64,000 nucleotides of DNA from Mycobacterium sp. 1554424.7 (GTDB lineage: Bacteria; Actinomycetota; Actinomycetes; Mycobacteriales; Mycobacteriaceae). The notes under the pieces are model-generated. The model searched no databases. It worked only from the letters and a program-made list of their open reading frames with translations, and was not told the DNA's origin. Location: positions 1-64,000 of the forward strand of contig NZ_LZSE01000007.1 in the NCBI RefSeq assembly GCF_001665295.1, written 5' to 3'. Shown here piece by piece: positions 24,447-33,197 of the stretch (its first letter is position 1; each line of letters opens with the position of its first letter). The position numbers and the translations under genes are program-made.

Positions 24447-27242
24447 ATGGCGGAGCAGGTCGTCGGTCGGCGGGCTGAGGAACGTGTCGTTGCCGAATTT
24501 CTTGATTGTGTGTCGGGTCAGGCGTGTGGACTGGTCATTGAGGGTGAGCCGGGTATTGGCAAGACGACGCTGTGGTTGGACGTGGTTGAGCGGGCCCGGG
24601 AGCGTGGGTTTCGGGTGTTGAGGTGTCGGGCGGCTGCGGCTGAGTCGGTGCTGGCGTACACGGTGTTGGCCGATTTGCTCGGCGATGTCGACGATTCGAT
24701 TTGGGCGGATTTGCCGGTTCCGCAGCAGCGGGCGTTGGACGGCGCGTTGTTGCGTCATCGGGTCGAGGCGCACAACATCGATCCGCGCGCGGTGGCGGCG
24801 GCGTTTGTGACGGTCGTCGGCCGGCTCGCGGTGCAGGGTCCGGTGGTGGTGGCGATCGATGATTTGCAGTGGGTGGATACCTCCAGCGCGAATGTGGTGG
24901 CCTATGCCGCGCGGCGGCTGCCGGCCCGGGCGGCGGTCGTGTGCACGACGCGTGACCAGGAGTCAGCGGCGCGCCTAGAGGTGCCCAGCCGGGACGCGAC
25001 GCTGCGAGTTCGGTTGCGGCCGTTGACGGTTGGTGAGTTGCATCAGGTTTTGTTGGTTCGGTTGGGTCGTTCGGTCGCTCGTCCTACGTTGTTGCGTATC
25101 CATGAGATCGCGGGCGGGAATCCCTTTTTCGCCTTGGAGTTGGCGCGGGCGCTGGGTTCGGGTGGGCGTGCCTCGGATGTGAGCCTGCCGGGCAGCCTCA
25201 ATGAGCTGGTCCAGTCGAGGATTGGTCGGGTTGGCGCCCCAGATGTGTTGCTGGCTATTGCGAGCCTGCCGGATCCGACGGTACCGATGGTGGCACGTGC
25301 CACCGATTCGTCGGCGGATCAGGTGGTGCGGTCGCTCGGGGAGGCCGAGACCCAAGCCGTCGTCGTTATCGAGGGGCACCGGCTCCGTTTCACCCACCCG
25401 ATCCTGGCGCACGGAGTTTATAGCGCCGCGGCGCCTCGGCGTCGCCGCGAAATGCATCGGCGCCTGGCCGAACTCGTCACCGAGCCCGAGTTGCGCGCCC
25501 GCCACCTCGCCCTGTCCGACACGTCTGGAGATGCGGAAACCGTGGCTGCCCTCGACGCGGCCGCCGTTATCGCGCGCGACAGAGGGGCGCCGGCGGCCGC
25601 CGCCGAGCTGCTCGAACTTGCCTTAGGTCTTGGGGCCGACGACCCGCAGCGCAAGATTCGTTGTGCGACGCACTATTTCGATGCGGGCGATCCGGGGCGC
25701 GCGCGGCAGATCCTCGATGCGGTCGTAGCCACGCTTCCTGCTGGCCCGATCCGTGCCGAGGCCCTACATCAGCTGGGGTTGGTGCGCCTCTATGACGACA
25801 GCTTTACCGAGGCGGCGGAGGTGCTCGAGGCCGCATTGCGCGCCAGCAGCGGCGATACCGGCTTACGGGTGGCCATTTCGATCAGCTTGTCGTTCGCCCT
25901 CCTCAACGCGGGGCGGGCTATGGACGCCTATGGGCGTGTTCAGCAGGCCATTGATGACGCCGAGCGCCTCGGCACGGGCGCGTTGCTGAGCCCCGCCCTC
26001 GGGATGCGGGCGATGATGGATTTCATGGCGGGCCAGGGCTTCGACCAGTCGGCGTTGCGTCGCGCTGTCGAGCTGGAGGAGCCCAGCTTCCGCATTCCTT
26101 TGCCATTTCGGCCGCGCGTCCAGCGGACGCTACTGCGCGCTTGGACGGGTGAATTCGAGCAGGCGCGTAAGGAATTGGTGGAGCTGGGCCAGCAGTGCCT
26201 CGTTCTCGGCGAGGAAGGCGAGCTGACCTTTGTCGGATTTCATCTTGTTCTCGTTGATATCTGGCTCGGCAGACTGGACAGCGCGGCCGGCACCGCTGAC
26301 GCGACGATGGAAGTGGCAACACAGCTCGGCGGCGACTTCCCACTGTTCATCGCGCTGACCCTTCGGGCCGCGGTTGCCGCCTATGCCGGCCGCCTCGAGG
26401 ACGCCCGGCGCGATCTGGACGAGGCGATCGCGGCCGGCCAGCGCTGCGGCTCAACGCGGTTGGCCGAGTGGCCCGCGACGCTGGCCGGATTTGTCGAGGT
26501 CTCCCGCGGTGATTATCAAGCGGCACTCGGCGCCCTCGAGCCACTGCTGCCGATGGTGCGGATGTTCCCGGAGGCGAGTGAGATCATCTCGTCGTCGTTC
26601 GTTCCCGAGATCGTCGAGGCGATGATCGCCCTGAACCGCTTCGATGAAGCCGAGCCATTAATTGAATTCCTCGAGCGCAACGGGCGCCGGCTTGACCGCG
26701 CGTGGGCGCTTGCCATCGGCGCGCGTTGTCGGGCGATGTTGCTGGCGGCGCGCGGCGATGTGGCCGACGCGCTGAGGACCGCCGAGCGGGCTATGGACGA
26801 GCACCAGCGCCTGGCAATGCCGTTCGAGCGTGCCCGCACGCAGCTGTTGTTGGGTCAGTTGCAACGTCGCCATCGTCGCCGCGAGGCCGGTGCGGCGACG
26901 GTGCGCGAGGCGCTGGGGACTTTTGAGCGCCTCGGCACGACGGTGTGGGCTGATCGCGCCGAAGCGGAATTGGCGCGCCGGGGCGCGGGTAGGCGGCGCG
27001 ATCATGGGTTGACCGCGACCGAGGAGCGCGTGGCCGAGCTGGCCGCCTCGGGGATGATCAACCGGGACATTGGCGCGGCGCTGTTCGTGAGCCCCAAGAC
27101 GGTGGAGGTCCACCTCAGCCGCGTCTACCGCAAACTCAACATCCGCTCGCGCACGGAGCTACACCAAGCGCTGCAGAAACGAAGATCAGAATCGGGTATG
27201 AGTAGGCAAACCCCTGATGTAAGTGATCGCCCGCCGCTATAG
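24447..27242 (+). CDS. Large LuxR-family regulator with STAND-type ATPase
   Basis: A 931-residue regulator of the LAL/MalT-like type. An ATPase domain has the Walker A GEPGIGKTT at about 33-41 and Walker B VVVAIDDLQW near 133-142. A long helical, TPR-like region follows (about 400-830), and a LuxR helix-turn-helix is at about 850-910 (LTATEERVAELAASG, then SPKTVEVHLSRVYRKL). Such proteins switch on ATP or inducer binding and then activate transcription. The inducer and targets are unknown. GGGGA lies six bases before ATG 24447. About the first 900 bases favour G and T at third codon positions, while the rest favours G and C, suggesting a mosaic gene. Confidence 0.9.
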   Translation: MAEQVVGRRAEERVVAEFLDCVSGQACGLVIEGEPGIGKTTLWLDVVERARERGFRVLRCRAAAAESVLAYTVLADLLGDVDDSIWADLPVPQQRALDGALLRHRVEAHNIDPRAVAAAFVTVVGRLAVQGPVVVAIDDLQWVDTSSANVVAYAARRLPARAAVVCTTRDQESAARLEVPSRDATLRVRLRPLTVGELHQVLLVRLGRSVARPTLLRIHEIAGGNPFFALELARALGSGGRASDVSLPGSLNELVQSRIGRVGAPDVLLAIASLPDPTVPMVARATDSSADQVVRSLGEAETQAVVVIEGHRLRFTHPILAHGVYSAAAPRRRREMHRRLAELVTEPELRARHLALSDTSGDAETVAALDAAAVIARDRGAPAAAAELLELALGLGADDPQRKIRCATHYFDAGDPGRARQILDAVVATLPAGPIRAEALHQLGLVRLYDDSFTEAAEVLEAALRASSGDTGLRVAISISLSFALLNAGRAMDAYGRVQQAIDDAERLGTGALLSPALGMRAMMDFMAGQGFDQSALRRAVELEEPSFRIPLPFRPRVQRTLLRAWTGEFEQARKELVELGQQCLVLGEEGELTFVGFHLVLVDIWLGRLDSAAGTADATMEVATQLGGDFPLFIALTLRAAVAAYAGRLEDARRDLDEAIAAGQRCGSTRLAEWPATLAGFVEVSRGDYQAALGALEPLLPMVRMFPEASEIISSSFVPEIVEAMIALNRFDEAEPLIEFLERNGRRLDRAWALAIGARCRAMLLAARGDVADALRTAERAMDEHQRLAMPFERARTQLLLGQLQRRHRRREAGAATVREALGTFERLGTTVWADRAEAELARRGAGRRRDHGLTATEERVAELAASGMINRDIGAALFVSPKTVEVHLSRVYRKLNIRSRTELHQALQKRRSESGMSRQTPDVSDRPPL

Positions 27243-27245
27243 CGT
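27240..27245 (+). promoter_or_regulatory. -10 element TAGCGT of a leaderless transcript
   Basis: TAGCGT overlaps the stop codon of the LuxR-type gene and lies seven bases before ATG 27253, matching the geometry seen at 17193 and 20322. It suggests the next small gene has its own leaderless transcript. Confidence 0.5.
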
Positions 27246-27252
27246 GGCCGGG

Positions 27253-27567
27253 ATGGCGGGCATCGACGCGGGAACCGACTCGTTTCTTGTCGAGTGGTAT
27301 GGCCCCCGCGCGCCCGCGCACTGGATCGGCGAAACCGCTCAGCGCCTCGACGACCGTGCCGCGGCGATTTCGGCCCGCGGTGGACAGGTCCGATTGCTGA
27401 TGGCTGTGGCGGTTCCCTCGGACGACTACGCCTTCGGCGTATTTGCCGCCGCATCGGCGGAGGTTGTCGCGGAAACCTGCGCCGACGCCGGCGCTCCCCC
27501 GGAACGGATCAGCGTCGCGGTGGGCTGGTGGCGGGGGCAGGATTTTCGGTCGCCGAGTGAGACTTAG
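27253..27567 (+). CDS. Hypothetical protein, 104 residues
   Basis: A small soluble protein of mixed alpha/beta prediction with SFLVEWYGPRA near the start, RLLMAVAVPSDDYAFGVFAA in the middle and AVGWWRGQDF at the end. I recognise only a general likeness to mycobacterial proteins of unknown function. ATG 27253 is chosen because of the leaderless-type hexamer; GTG 27223 would overlap the LuxR-type gene. Its last 59 bases overlap the convergent FAD oxidoreductase. Confidence 0.6.
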   Translation: MAGIDAGTDSFLVEWYGPRAPAHWIGETAQRLDDRAAAISARGGQVRLLMAVAVPSDDYAFGVFAAASAEVVAETCADAGAPPERISVAVGWWRGQDFRSPSET

Positions 27568-28873
27568 GGCTTGCGCTGGCCCATGCGGCGATGCGCCCCT
27601 GGCGGGAACGGCGGGCGTTCCGCCTCCCCGCCCTGACGATCTCCTTGAGCGTTGCGACCAGTCGGTCAGGCCTGTCGCGCAGCGAGCGCGCCGCGGCCCG
27701 AACGACCAGCGGCGTGGTGAAAAGGTGTGACGGTCGGACCTCATGGTTGAGCACCCGGAGAAGCGTCTGTTTGGCGGCGGGATCGGCGGCGATGTCCTTC
27801 ATCAGCCGGGTATTGAACGGTGTCGACGCACCAGGCGTGCCAAAATCGCTTGCCATCCAATGCATTTCATAAGCGTCGTCGTCGCGCCACTGCCACCACC
27901 GCAGCATGGCTTCGTCGGGACTGGTGTCCCCCAGACCGCCCTCGATTGAATCGGCCAGCCGACGGGCCTGGCGGAACGCGTCGCCGATGCCCTGCCCCGG
28001 CGACGGATCCTTGAAGTGACCGGCATCGCCGACAAGCACCCATCCGGGGCCGGCGGCATCTCGGAAGTACCCGTGCCACTTCGTCACCGCCCGGATCGGG
28101 CCGACGCGTCGCCCGTCTCCGATGACGTCGGCGAGTTCGGGCCACGCCCGCAGACCCGCGGCGAAGTTGGCGTCGCGATTCGCGTGGAACTCGGCTTGTT
28201 TCGCCATATCGATCCCGATCGCGGCCATGTAGAGATCGCCATCGGTTGGGCCGGCGAGGAAGGCCAAATTGCCGCGGCGGCCAAGCCTCGCGTGCCCTTC
28301 CCGGTCACGCACGTGCTCGAAATATGCCCAGGCGAACATCTTTCCGGGCGGCGCGACGTGATATTCGCGGGCACCGGCCAGCGCGGCGACCGTCGAGTGG
28401 CGGCCGTCGGCGCCGACTACCAATCGCGCGTGGATCGGGCCGTCGGCCGTGTCCACCCCGGTAACCCGCCCGTCTTCCGTCACGAGGTTTGTCACGCGCA
28501 ATCCCGTACGCACGTCGGCGCCCGCCGCGGCCGCCGCCCCGACCAGTAACGCATCCAGCGTCACCCGCCGGACGCAGACGCCGCGAGGCGTCTTGATCGC
28601 GGGGTCGACCGTCGCCTCGATACGAACGGCGTCGTCGATCACCATCGTCATGCGGTCGAGCGGAACGGCGCCGGCGGCCAAGACGTCGTCCAGCACGCCA
28701 AGCTGCCCCAACACCTCCACGCCGCAGGACTGGATGATGTGGGTCGACGGCGTCTCCGACGGAAACTGGGCCCGGTCGACCACACAGACGCTCAAGCCCT
28801 TGCGGGCGAGCATCGTCGCCAGCGGCGAGCCGGCGCACCGCGCACCTACAACGACGACATCGAATCGCTTCAC
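27509..28873 (-). CDS. FAD-dependent oxidoreductase, geranylgeranyl-reductase type
   Basis: A 454-residue flavoprotein with a Rossmann FAD motif at the N-terminus (DVVVVGARCAGS), an acidic residue ending the second strand (CVVDRA), and the FAD-ribityl motif GDAGHFKDPSPGQGIGDA near 290. It resembles geranylgeranyl reductase-like and halogenase-like monooxygenases. Substrate unknown. The C-terminal tail beyond about 420 is basic and unlikely to be structured, and its coding sequence overlaps the plus-strand neighbour by 59 bases. GGGTGGGAT precedes the GTG start. Confidence 0.8.
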   Translation of the reverse strand: MKRFDVVVVGARCAGSPLATMLARKGLSVCVVDRAQFPSETPSTHIIQSCGVEVLGQLGVLDDVLAAGAVPLDRMTMVIDDAVRIEATVDPAIKTPRGVCVRRVTLDALLVGAAAAAGADVRTGLRVTNLVTEDGRVTGVDTADGPIHARLVVGADGRHSTVAALAGAREYHVAPPGKMFAWAYFEHVRDREGHARLGRRGNLAFLAGPTDGDLYMAAIGIDMAKQAEFHANRDANFAAGLRAWPELADVIGDGRRVGPIRAVTKWHGYFRDAAGPGWVLVGDAGHFKDPSPGQGIGDAFRQARRLADSIEGGLGDTSPDEAMLRWWQWRDDDAYEMHWMASDFGTPGASTPFNTRLMKDIAADPAAKQTLLRVLNHEVRPSHLFTTPLVVRAAARSLRDRPDRLVATLKEIVRAGRRNARRSRQGRIAAWASASPKSHSATENPAPATSPPRR

Positions 28874-29149
28874 ATCCCACCCGCAATCGCTCGACAGACC
28901 ATCACCCGCGACGCTACCGCAAGATTAAGGGAATAGTAAGAGCATTCTTAGATAACGTTTAGGTCAAGTGGGGATGCCCGTGCGTCTCCGCCATGGTTCC
29001 GGCTGGCCGAGCCAACGAAACACTTTTGACCACAAAGTGATTGGAGACCGCCCTGGCTCGACCGACCCCGGGCCGCCGACGTTATCCGGTTACTTCGAGG
29101 GGCGTGCCGTTCTTAGAGAAGCGACGAGCTGGACCCACGCGTCCGCGGG

Positions 29150-29155
29150 TAGGGT
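29150..29155 (+). promoter_or_regulatory. -10 element TAGGGT, likely leaderless
   Basis: TAGGGT fits TANNNT and lies six bases before ATG 29162, which has no ribosome-binding site. Confidence 0.5.
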
Positions 29156-29161
29156 CAGCGC

Positions 29162-30367
29162 ATGACTGAGATGCGGACCCAGGTCTGTGTGGCCGGCGGC
29201 GGTCCCGCCGGACTCGTTCACGCGCTTCTCCTTGCCCGTGCGGGCGTCGAGGTTGTCGTCCTGGAGAAACACAACGACTTCTTGCGCGACTTCCGCGGCG
29301 ACACCGTGCACCCCACCACCCTGCGCATCATGGACGAGCTGGGGTTGGTCGACGAGTTCTTGCGTCTGCCGCACACCAAGATCACCCGCGTCGCCATGGA
29401 CGCCGACGGGACACTTCGCACCTTCGGTAACTTCAGCGCGCTCAAACGGCTGGGTTTCAACCAGCCCTACATCGCGCTGATGCCGCAGTGGGACTTCCTC
29501 GACTTCCTGGCCGAAAAGGCAAGCGCGTACCCGGAATTCACCTTGATCCGCAACGCCGAGGTCACGGAGCTGATCTTCGACGGCGACCGGGTCGTCGGGG
29601 CGCGCACGCCGGAATTGGAGGTGCGTGCCGAGTTGGTGGTCGGCGCGGACGGGCGCAAATCCGCTGTGCGGGCCGCCGCAGGTCTGAACCTCGCCGCCGC
29701 GCACTCGCCGATGGACGTCCTGTGGTTCCGGCTGAAATGGCGGCCCGGGGATCCCCAGGAGCTCTTCGCAATCCTCCGCAGGGGGCTGCTGATGGCCATG
29801 ATCTATCGCGGCGACTACTGGCAGGTCGCCCACCTCATGCCCAAGGGCACCGACCCGCGCGACGGTTCCCTCGAGGCGTTCAAGGAGCGCCTGGTCACCG
29901 CGCGACCGCAGCTGCGCGAACACGTCAACGACCTGCACTCCTGGGACGACACCAGCCACCTCGACGTGCGGGTGGACCGGCTCAAGACTTGGTGGCGCGC
30001 AGGCCTGCTGTGCATCGGCGACGCCGCGCACGCCATGTCGCCGGCCGGAGGGGTCGGCATCAACCTCGCGGTCGCCGACGCGGTCGCCGCGGCGAACATT
30101 CTGAGCGCGCCGCTTCGCGAAAAGCGGTTGACCGACGCGGATCTCGCGAAGGTCCAGCGCCGCCGCGAGCTGCCCACCCGAATCATCCAGGCCGGTCAGG
30201 TGTTCCTTCAGAACACGGCGGTCGAACCGAATTTGACCGGCGACCTCTCCCCGATCCGGGTGCCGAAATTCGTCGGTCGCGGTCCCCTGCAGTTCATCCC
30301 GCCGATCATCGTCGGACGCGGCTTCCGCCCCGAGCACGTCCGCACCCCGGACGTTCACGCTTCCTAG
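29162..30367 (+). CDS. FAD-dependent monooxygenase (PHBH/UbiH type)
   Basis: A 401-residue class A flavoprotein monooxygenase. It has QVCVAGGGPAGLVHALLLARAG at the N-terminus (the GxGxxG FAD motif), the DG motif in VVGADGRKSAVR that contacts FAD and NAD(P)H, and GDAAHAMSPAGGVGINLAVAD near 285-305. These are the three standard fingerprints. It probably hydroxylates an aromatic or quinone-like substrate. A leaderless-type TAGGGT hexamer precedes the ATG. It is convergent with the epoxide-hydrolase-like gene nine bases away. Confidence 0.85.
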   Translation: MTEMRTQVCVAGGGPAGLVHALLLARAGVEVVVLEKHNDFLRDFRGDTVHPTTLRIMDELGLVDEFLRLPHTKITRVAMDADGTLRTFGNFSALKRLGFNQPYIALMPQWDFLDFLAEKASAYPEFTLIRNAEVTELIFDGDRVVGARTPELEVRAELVVGADGRKSAVRAAAGLNLAAAHSPMDVLWFRLKWRPGDPQELFAILRRGLLMAMIYRGDYWQVAHLMPKGTDPRDGSLEAFKERLVTARPQLREHVNDLHSWDDTSHLDVRVDRLKTWWRAGLLCIGDAAHAMSPAGGVGINLAVADAVAAANILSAPLREKRLTDADLAKVQRRRELPTRIIQAGQVFLQNTAVEPNLTGDLSPIRVPKFVGRGPLQFIPPIIVGRGFRPEHVRTPDVHAS

Positions 30368-30375
30368 GCGATCGT

Positions 30376-30816
30376 TCAGACGGCGAGCGGGTCGAACATG
30401 TGCGACGGGTCGATGCCGAGCTGCTGCGCGACGTGGTTGGTGTCCCAATACTCGCGCCAGTGGGTGATGGCGCCGTCGCGGACCTCGAAGATCGCGGTGA
30501 CGTTGAACGTGACCGCGACACCGTTCATCGCGTTGACGTCAACCCGTTCCACCACCACCGTGTCGGCATTCGACACGACCGTGCGAATTTCGCTGCCCTC
30601 GATCATCCCGGTAGAGAGGCTGCTGTGTTTCTGGAGCTCGGCGCGTGCCGCGTCGCGCCCCACGACCACCGGCGAGAGTGGCACATGGAGCTGCCAGACA
30701 AAGTCGTCGGCCATCAGCGCGGTCATCGCGTCGACGTCCATGCGCTCGCCGTACGCCGCATGGATGAAGTCGAGCACGAGTTGTTCGTTCGCATTTTTCA
30801 CGACGGCTTCGGGCAT
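30376..30816 (-). CDS. Limonene-1,2-epoxide hydrolase-like protein
   Basis: A 146-residue protein of the limonene epoxide hydrolase branch of the NTF2-like fold. The catalytic Arg-x-Asp of that family is visible in VERVDVNAM and the second aspartate in WREYWD, so an active epoxide hydrolase is plausible. The pocket strand DFVWQLHVPLSPVVVGRDAA also fits. Substrate unknown. GGAAACGAAC before the ATG is the ribosome-binding site. The adjacent convergent monooxygenase could supply epoxides, but this is only a neighbourhood argument. Confidence 0.75.
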   Translation of the reverse strand: MPEAVVKNANEQLVLDFIHAAYGERMDVDAMTALMADDFVWQLHVPLSPVVVGRDAARAELQKHSSLSTGMIEGSEIRTVVSNADTVVVERVDVNAMNGVAVTFNVTAIFEVRDGAITHWREYWDTNHVAQQLGIDPSHMFDPLAV

Positions 30817-30951
30817 GTTCGTTTCCTAACCCAGCGATGAGCCACTTGGCCTAAATAAATTGGTTGATTTAATGCCAGGTTGCTCACGGTATCCCGTCGA
30901 TCGGTCCGGGTAAAGACCCGTGCGCTACGACGTGGTGCCGCGCCGGCCGCG

Positions 30952-32187
30952 TCAGGCCTGGGGGCCCTCCGACGGCGGCCAGTGCGAGCCCGGCGACGCA
31001 TCGCCCGGTTCGGCGTGCTCGCCTCGGGCAAGCGGCACCCACTGCTCGGTGGGTGCGGGCTGCTTCGAGGACGGGAAGTCGCGCAGCGGACCGGACGGCT
31101 TGGCGTCCCACTTGGCGAACGTCAGCGGCGTCCGCAACCAGCAGTGCAGCAGGTTGTAGGCCGCCTCCAGCGAGTCGATGTGGGTGCGTTCCCAGCCGTG
31201 ACTGCCGTCGAGCCCGAAGCCGACCAGCGCGGCCCTGGTGCCCGCGCCCGCCTCGATCGCTGCGGCGGCGTCGGAGCGGTAGTAACGAAACACGTCCCGC
31301 ACGAAGGGAATCCCTTGCTCCTCGGCGAGCCGGCACAGTTTGCGGGTCAGGTGGTAGTCGAAGGGGCCGTGCATGTCGGCCATCGGGATGGTGACGCCGT
31401 CCTCGATGGAGTGCTGGCCGGGCGCGCACACCGCGTTGTCGACCGAGACCAGCTCCGCGACGTCGGCGGGCAGGCCGTGGCTGGCGCCGTGGCCGACCTC
31501 TTCGGTGATGGTGACCATGATCGTAGTGCGGTGCGGCAGCACCACCTTGTTCTGCGAAAAGTGCTTGGCCAGCGTGAGCGCGACCGCGACACCGGCCTTC
31601 CCGTCGAGGTGGCGGGACACGATGAAGCCGTCGGCGGTGAGTTCGGGGCTGGCGATCAACGCGACGAAGTCGCCGACGTTCACGCCCAGCTTGACGAGGT
31701 CCTGCCGCGAGGACACCTTGCGGTCGACGCGGACCTCGACGTGCTTCCAGTCGGTGGGCTGGGTGTCGATCTCGTCGCCGAAGCTGTGCCCGCTGGCCTT
31801 GAGCGGCAGGACCGTTCCGGTGATGAACTCGTCGGGGTCGTCGATGAAAATCCGCACGCGCGCACCGGTGGCGAAGCGGGCCGAAAAGGTGCCGACCGGA
31901 ATCAGCTCGAGGCGGCCGTTGTCCTTCAGGTCGCGCACCATGCAGCCGATCGTGTCCGCGTGAACCGCCAACGCCCGGTCGGTGGTCGCCGACTCCCCCG
32001 GCAGTTCGGCGGTGAGCGCGCCGCGGCGGGTGAGGGTGAACGGCACGCCGAAGTCGGCGAAGATGTCGCCGATCAGCTGCATCACCGCATCCGTGCGCCC
32101 CGCCGGGCTCGGGGTCTGCAGCAGTGCGAGCAGCGTGTCGATCATCCACGCGCGGTCGACCTCGGCCATGGCCGCGGTTTGGCGCAC
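30952..32187 (-). CDS. M42-family metallopeptidase, NAGGN-system type
   Basis: A 411-residue co-catalytic metallopeptidase. Probable zinc ligands are the histidine in AVHADTIG, the aspartate in RHLDGKAG, the paired glutamates in ITEEVGHGAS, the aspartate in SVDNAV and the histidine in FDYHLTRK. The sequence, including FSARFATGARV, LPLKASGHSF and RDVFRYYRSDAA, matches the M42 subgroup found with synthesis of the osmoprotectant N-acetylglutaminylglutamine amide. None of the usual partner genes (asparagine synthase-like, acetyltransferase) is next to it. The GTG start follows AAGGGAGAG. The last 25 residues, with GDASPGS, are a loose tail. Confidence 0.85.
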   Translation of the reverse strand: MRQTAAMAEVDRAWMIDTLLALLQTPSPAGRTDAVMQLIGDIFADFGVPFTLTRRGALTAELPGESATTDRALAVHADTIGCMVRDLKDNGRLELIPVGTFSARFATGARVRIFIDDPDEFITGTVLPLKASGHSFGDEIDTQPTDWKHVEVRVDRKVSSRQDLVKLGVNVGDFVALIASPELTADGFIVSRHLDGKAGVAVALTLAKHFSQNKVVLPHRTTIMVTITEEVGHGASHGLPADVAELVSVDNAVCAPGQHSIEDGVTIPMADMHGPFDYHLTRKLCRLAEEQGIPFVRDVFRYYRSDAAAAIEAGAGTRAALVGFGLDGSHGWERTHIDSLEAAYNLLHCWLRTPLTFAKWDAKPSGPLRDFPSSKQPAPTEQWVPLARGEHAEPGDASPGSHWPPSEGPQA

Positions 32188-32267
32188 AGTCTCTCCCTTC
32201 GATTTCGGAATCCGGCTTCAACCTACCGGTTCGCGCGGGGGCGGCCGGCGCGAAGCTGTCAACGTCC

Positions 32268-32273
32268 TAGAGT
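32268..32273 (+). promoter_or_regulatory. -10 element TAGAGT upstream of the kinase-like gene
   Basis: TAGAGT fits TANNNT. Transcription from it would start at about 32281-32282, directly on the ATG of a 13-codon frame and 34 bases before the kinase-like gene. Confidence 0.45.
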
Positions 32274-32281
32274 TTGGTGCG

Positions 32282-32323
32282 ATGTTCGGCTGCGCTTGCA
32301 CACTTCGGTTGCGGGATGGGTGA
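32282..32323 (+). CDS. Candidate leaderless upstream ORF, 13 residues
   Basis: ATG 32282 opens MFGCACTLRLRDG, whose TGA at 32321-32323 overlaps the first codons of the kinase-like gene in another frame (its ATG is at 32316). The ATG lies eight bases after TAGAGT, so it may be leaderless. Translation of the short frame could couple to, or attenuate, the main gene. The two cysteines recall cysteine-responsive mycobacterial uORFs, but two are few. Speculative. Confidence 0.3.
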   Translation: MFGCACTLRLRDG

Positions 32324-33101
32324 CTTCGTCAAGAGCAACCCGGGCGCGCCCGCCGGCTACTTCGCCTGGGAAGCCGCGGGACTGCGATGGCTTTCGAGCG
32401 TCGCCGACGGCGTGCCGTGCGCCGCGATCGTCTCCGTCGGGGCCGACCACCTCACGCTGCGGCGACTGGAACCGGTGGCCCCCAGCGCCGAAGCGGCGCG
32501 CGAGTTCGGCAGCCGACTCGCGGTCACCCACGACGCGGGTGCGGCGTCGTTCGGCGCCGGGCCCGACGGATGGGACGGGCCCGGCTTCTTCGGCCCGTTG
32601 TCGCAGCCGCTGCCCATGTCGCTGCGCGGCCACCGAAGCTGGGGTGACTTCTACGCGGACGAGCGGTTGGTCCCCATGGCCGAGCTCGCGGCGGATTGCC
32701 TCGATGCCGCCGCCCGCGCCGCGATCGACGCGGTCGTGGCGCGTTGCCGCGCCGGCGACTTCAACGACGACGACGGGCCCGCGCGGCTGCACGGCGATTT
32801 GTGGGCCGGCAATCTGATGTGGACACCCGACGGAGTGGTGCTGATCGACCCGGCCGCGCATGCCGGCCACCGCGAGAGCGACCTGGCGATGCTCGCGCTG
32901 TTCGGCTGCCCGCACTTCGACGCCATCGTCGCCGGATACCAACGCGTGCGATCGCTAAAACCGGGCTGGCGCAAGAGGATCGGGTTGCACCAGCTCTTCC
33001 CGCTGCTGGCGCATGTCGCGTTGTTCGGCGGGGGCTACGCCGCGCGGACCCACGCGGCGGCCCGCTCCGCGCTGGGCGGCGCTGCTCCGTCGAATATGTA
33101 G
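32316..33101 (+). CDS. Fructosamine kinase-family phosphotransferase
   Basis: A 261-residue kinase of the fructosamine/ketosamine kinase family, within the aminoglycoside phosphotransferase-like fold, which phosphorylates sugar-amine adducts so that glycated proteins can be repaired. It begins FVKSNPGAPAGYFAWEAAGL, a family-like opening, has the catalytic loop LHGDLWAGNLMW at about 168-179 and the metal-binding aspartate in LIDPAAHAGHRESDL. Both motifs are intact. ATG 32316 gives the normal family N-terminus. Divergent from the M42 peptidase. Confidence 0.85.
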   Translation: MGDFVKSNPGAPAGYFAWEAAGLRWLSSVADGVPCAAIVSVGADHLTLRRLEPVAPSAEAAREFGSRLAVTHDAGAASFGAGPDGWDGPGFFGPLSQPLPMSLRGHRSWGDFYADERLVPMAELAADCLDAAARAAIDAVVARCRAGDFNDDDGPARLHGDLWAGNLMWTPDGVVLIDPAAHAGHRESDLAMLALFGCPHFDAIVAGYQRVRSLKPGWRKRIGLHQLFPLLAHVALFGGGYAARTHAAARSALGGAAPSNM

Positions 33102-33197
33102 ATCGGCTATTCGCTGCCAAATTTCTTTACGCCATTTGCTAGAAAATCGCGTTAGGCTCCTCGATGTCCGGGTCACATCGCATATTAGGAGCCCGCT

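Noticed and set aside
30880-32817. A 645-codon open frame on the plus strand
   Set aside because: It is antisense to the M42 peptidase and runs into the kinase-like gene in another frame; its composition is Arg/Val/Gly-rich, as expected for the shadow of a GC-rich gene.
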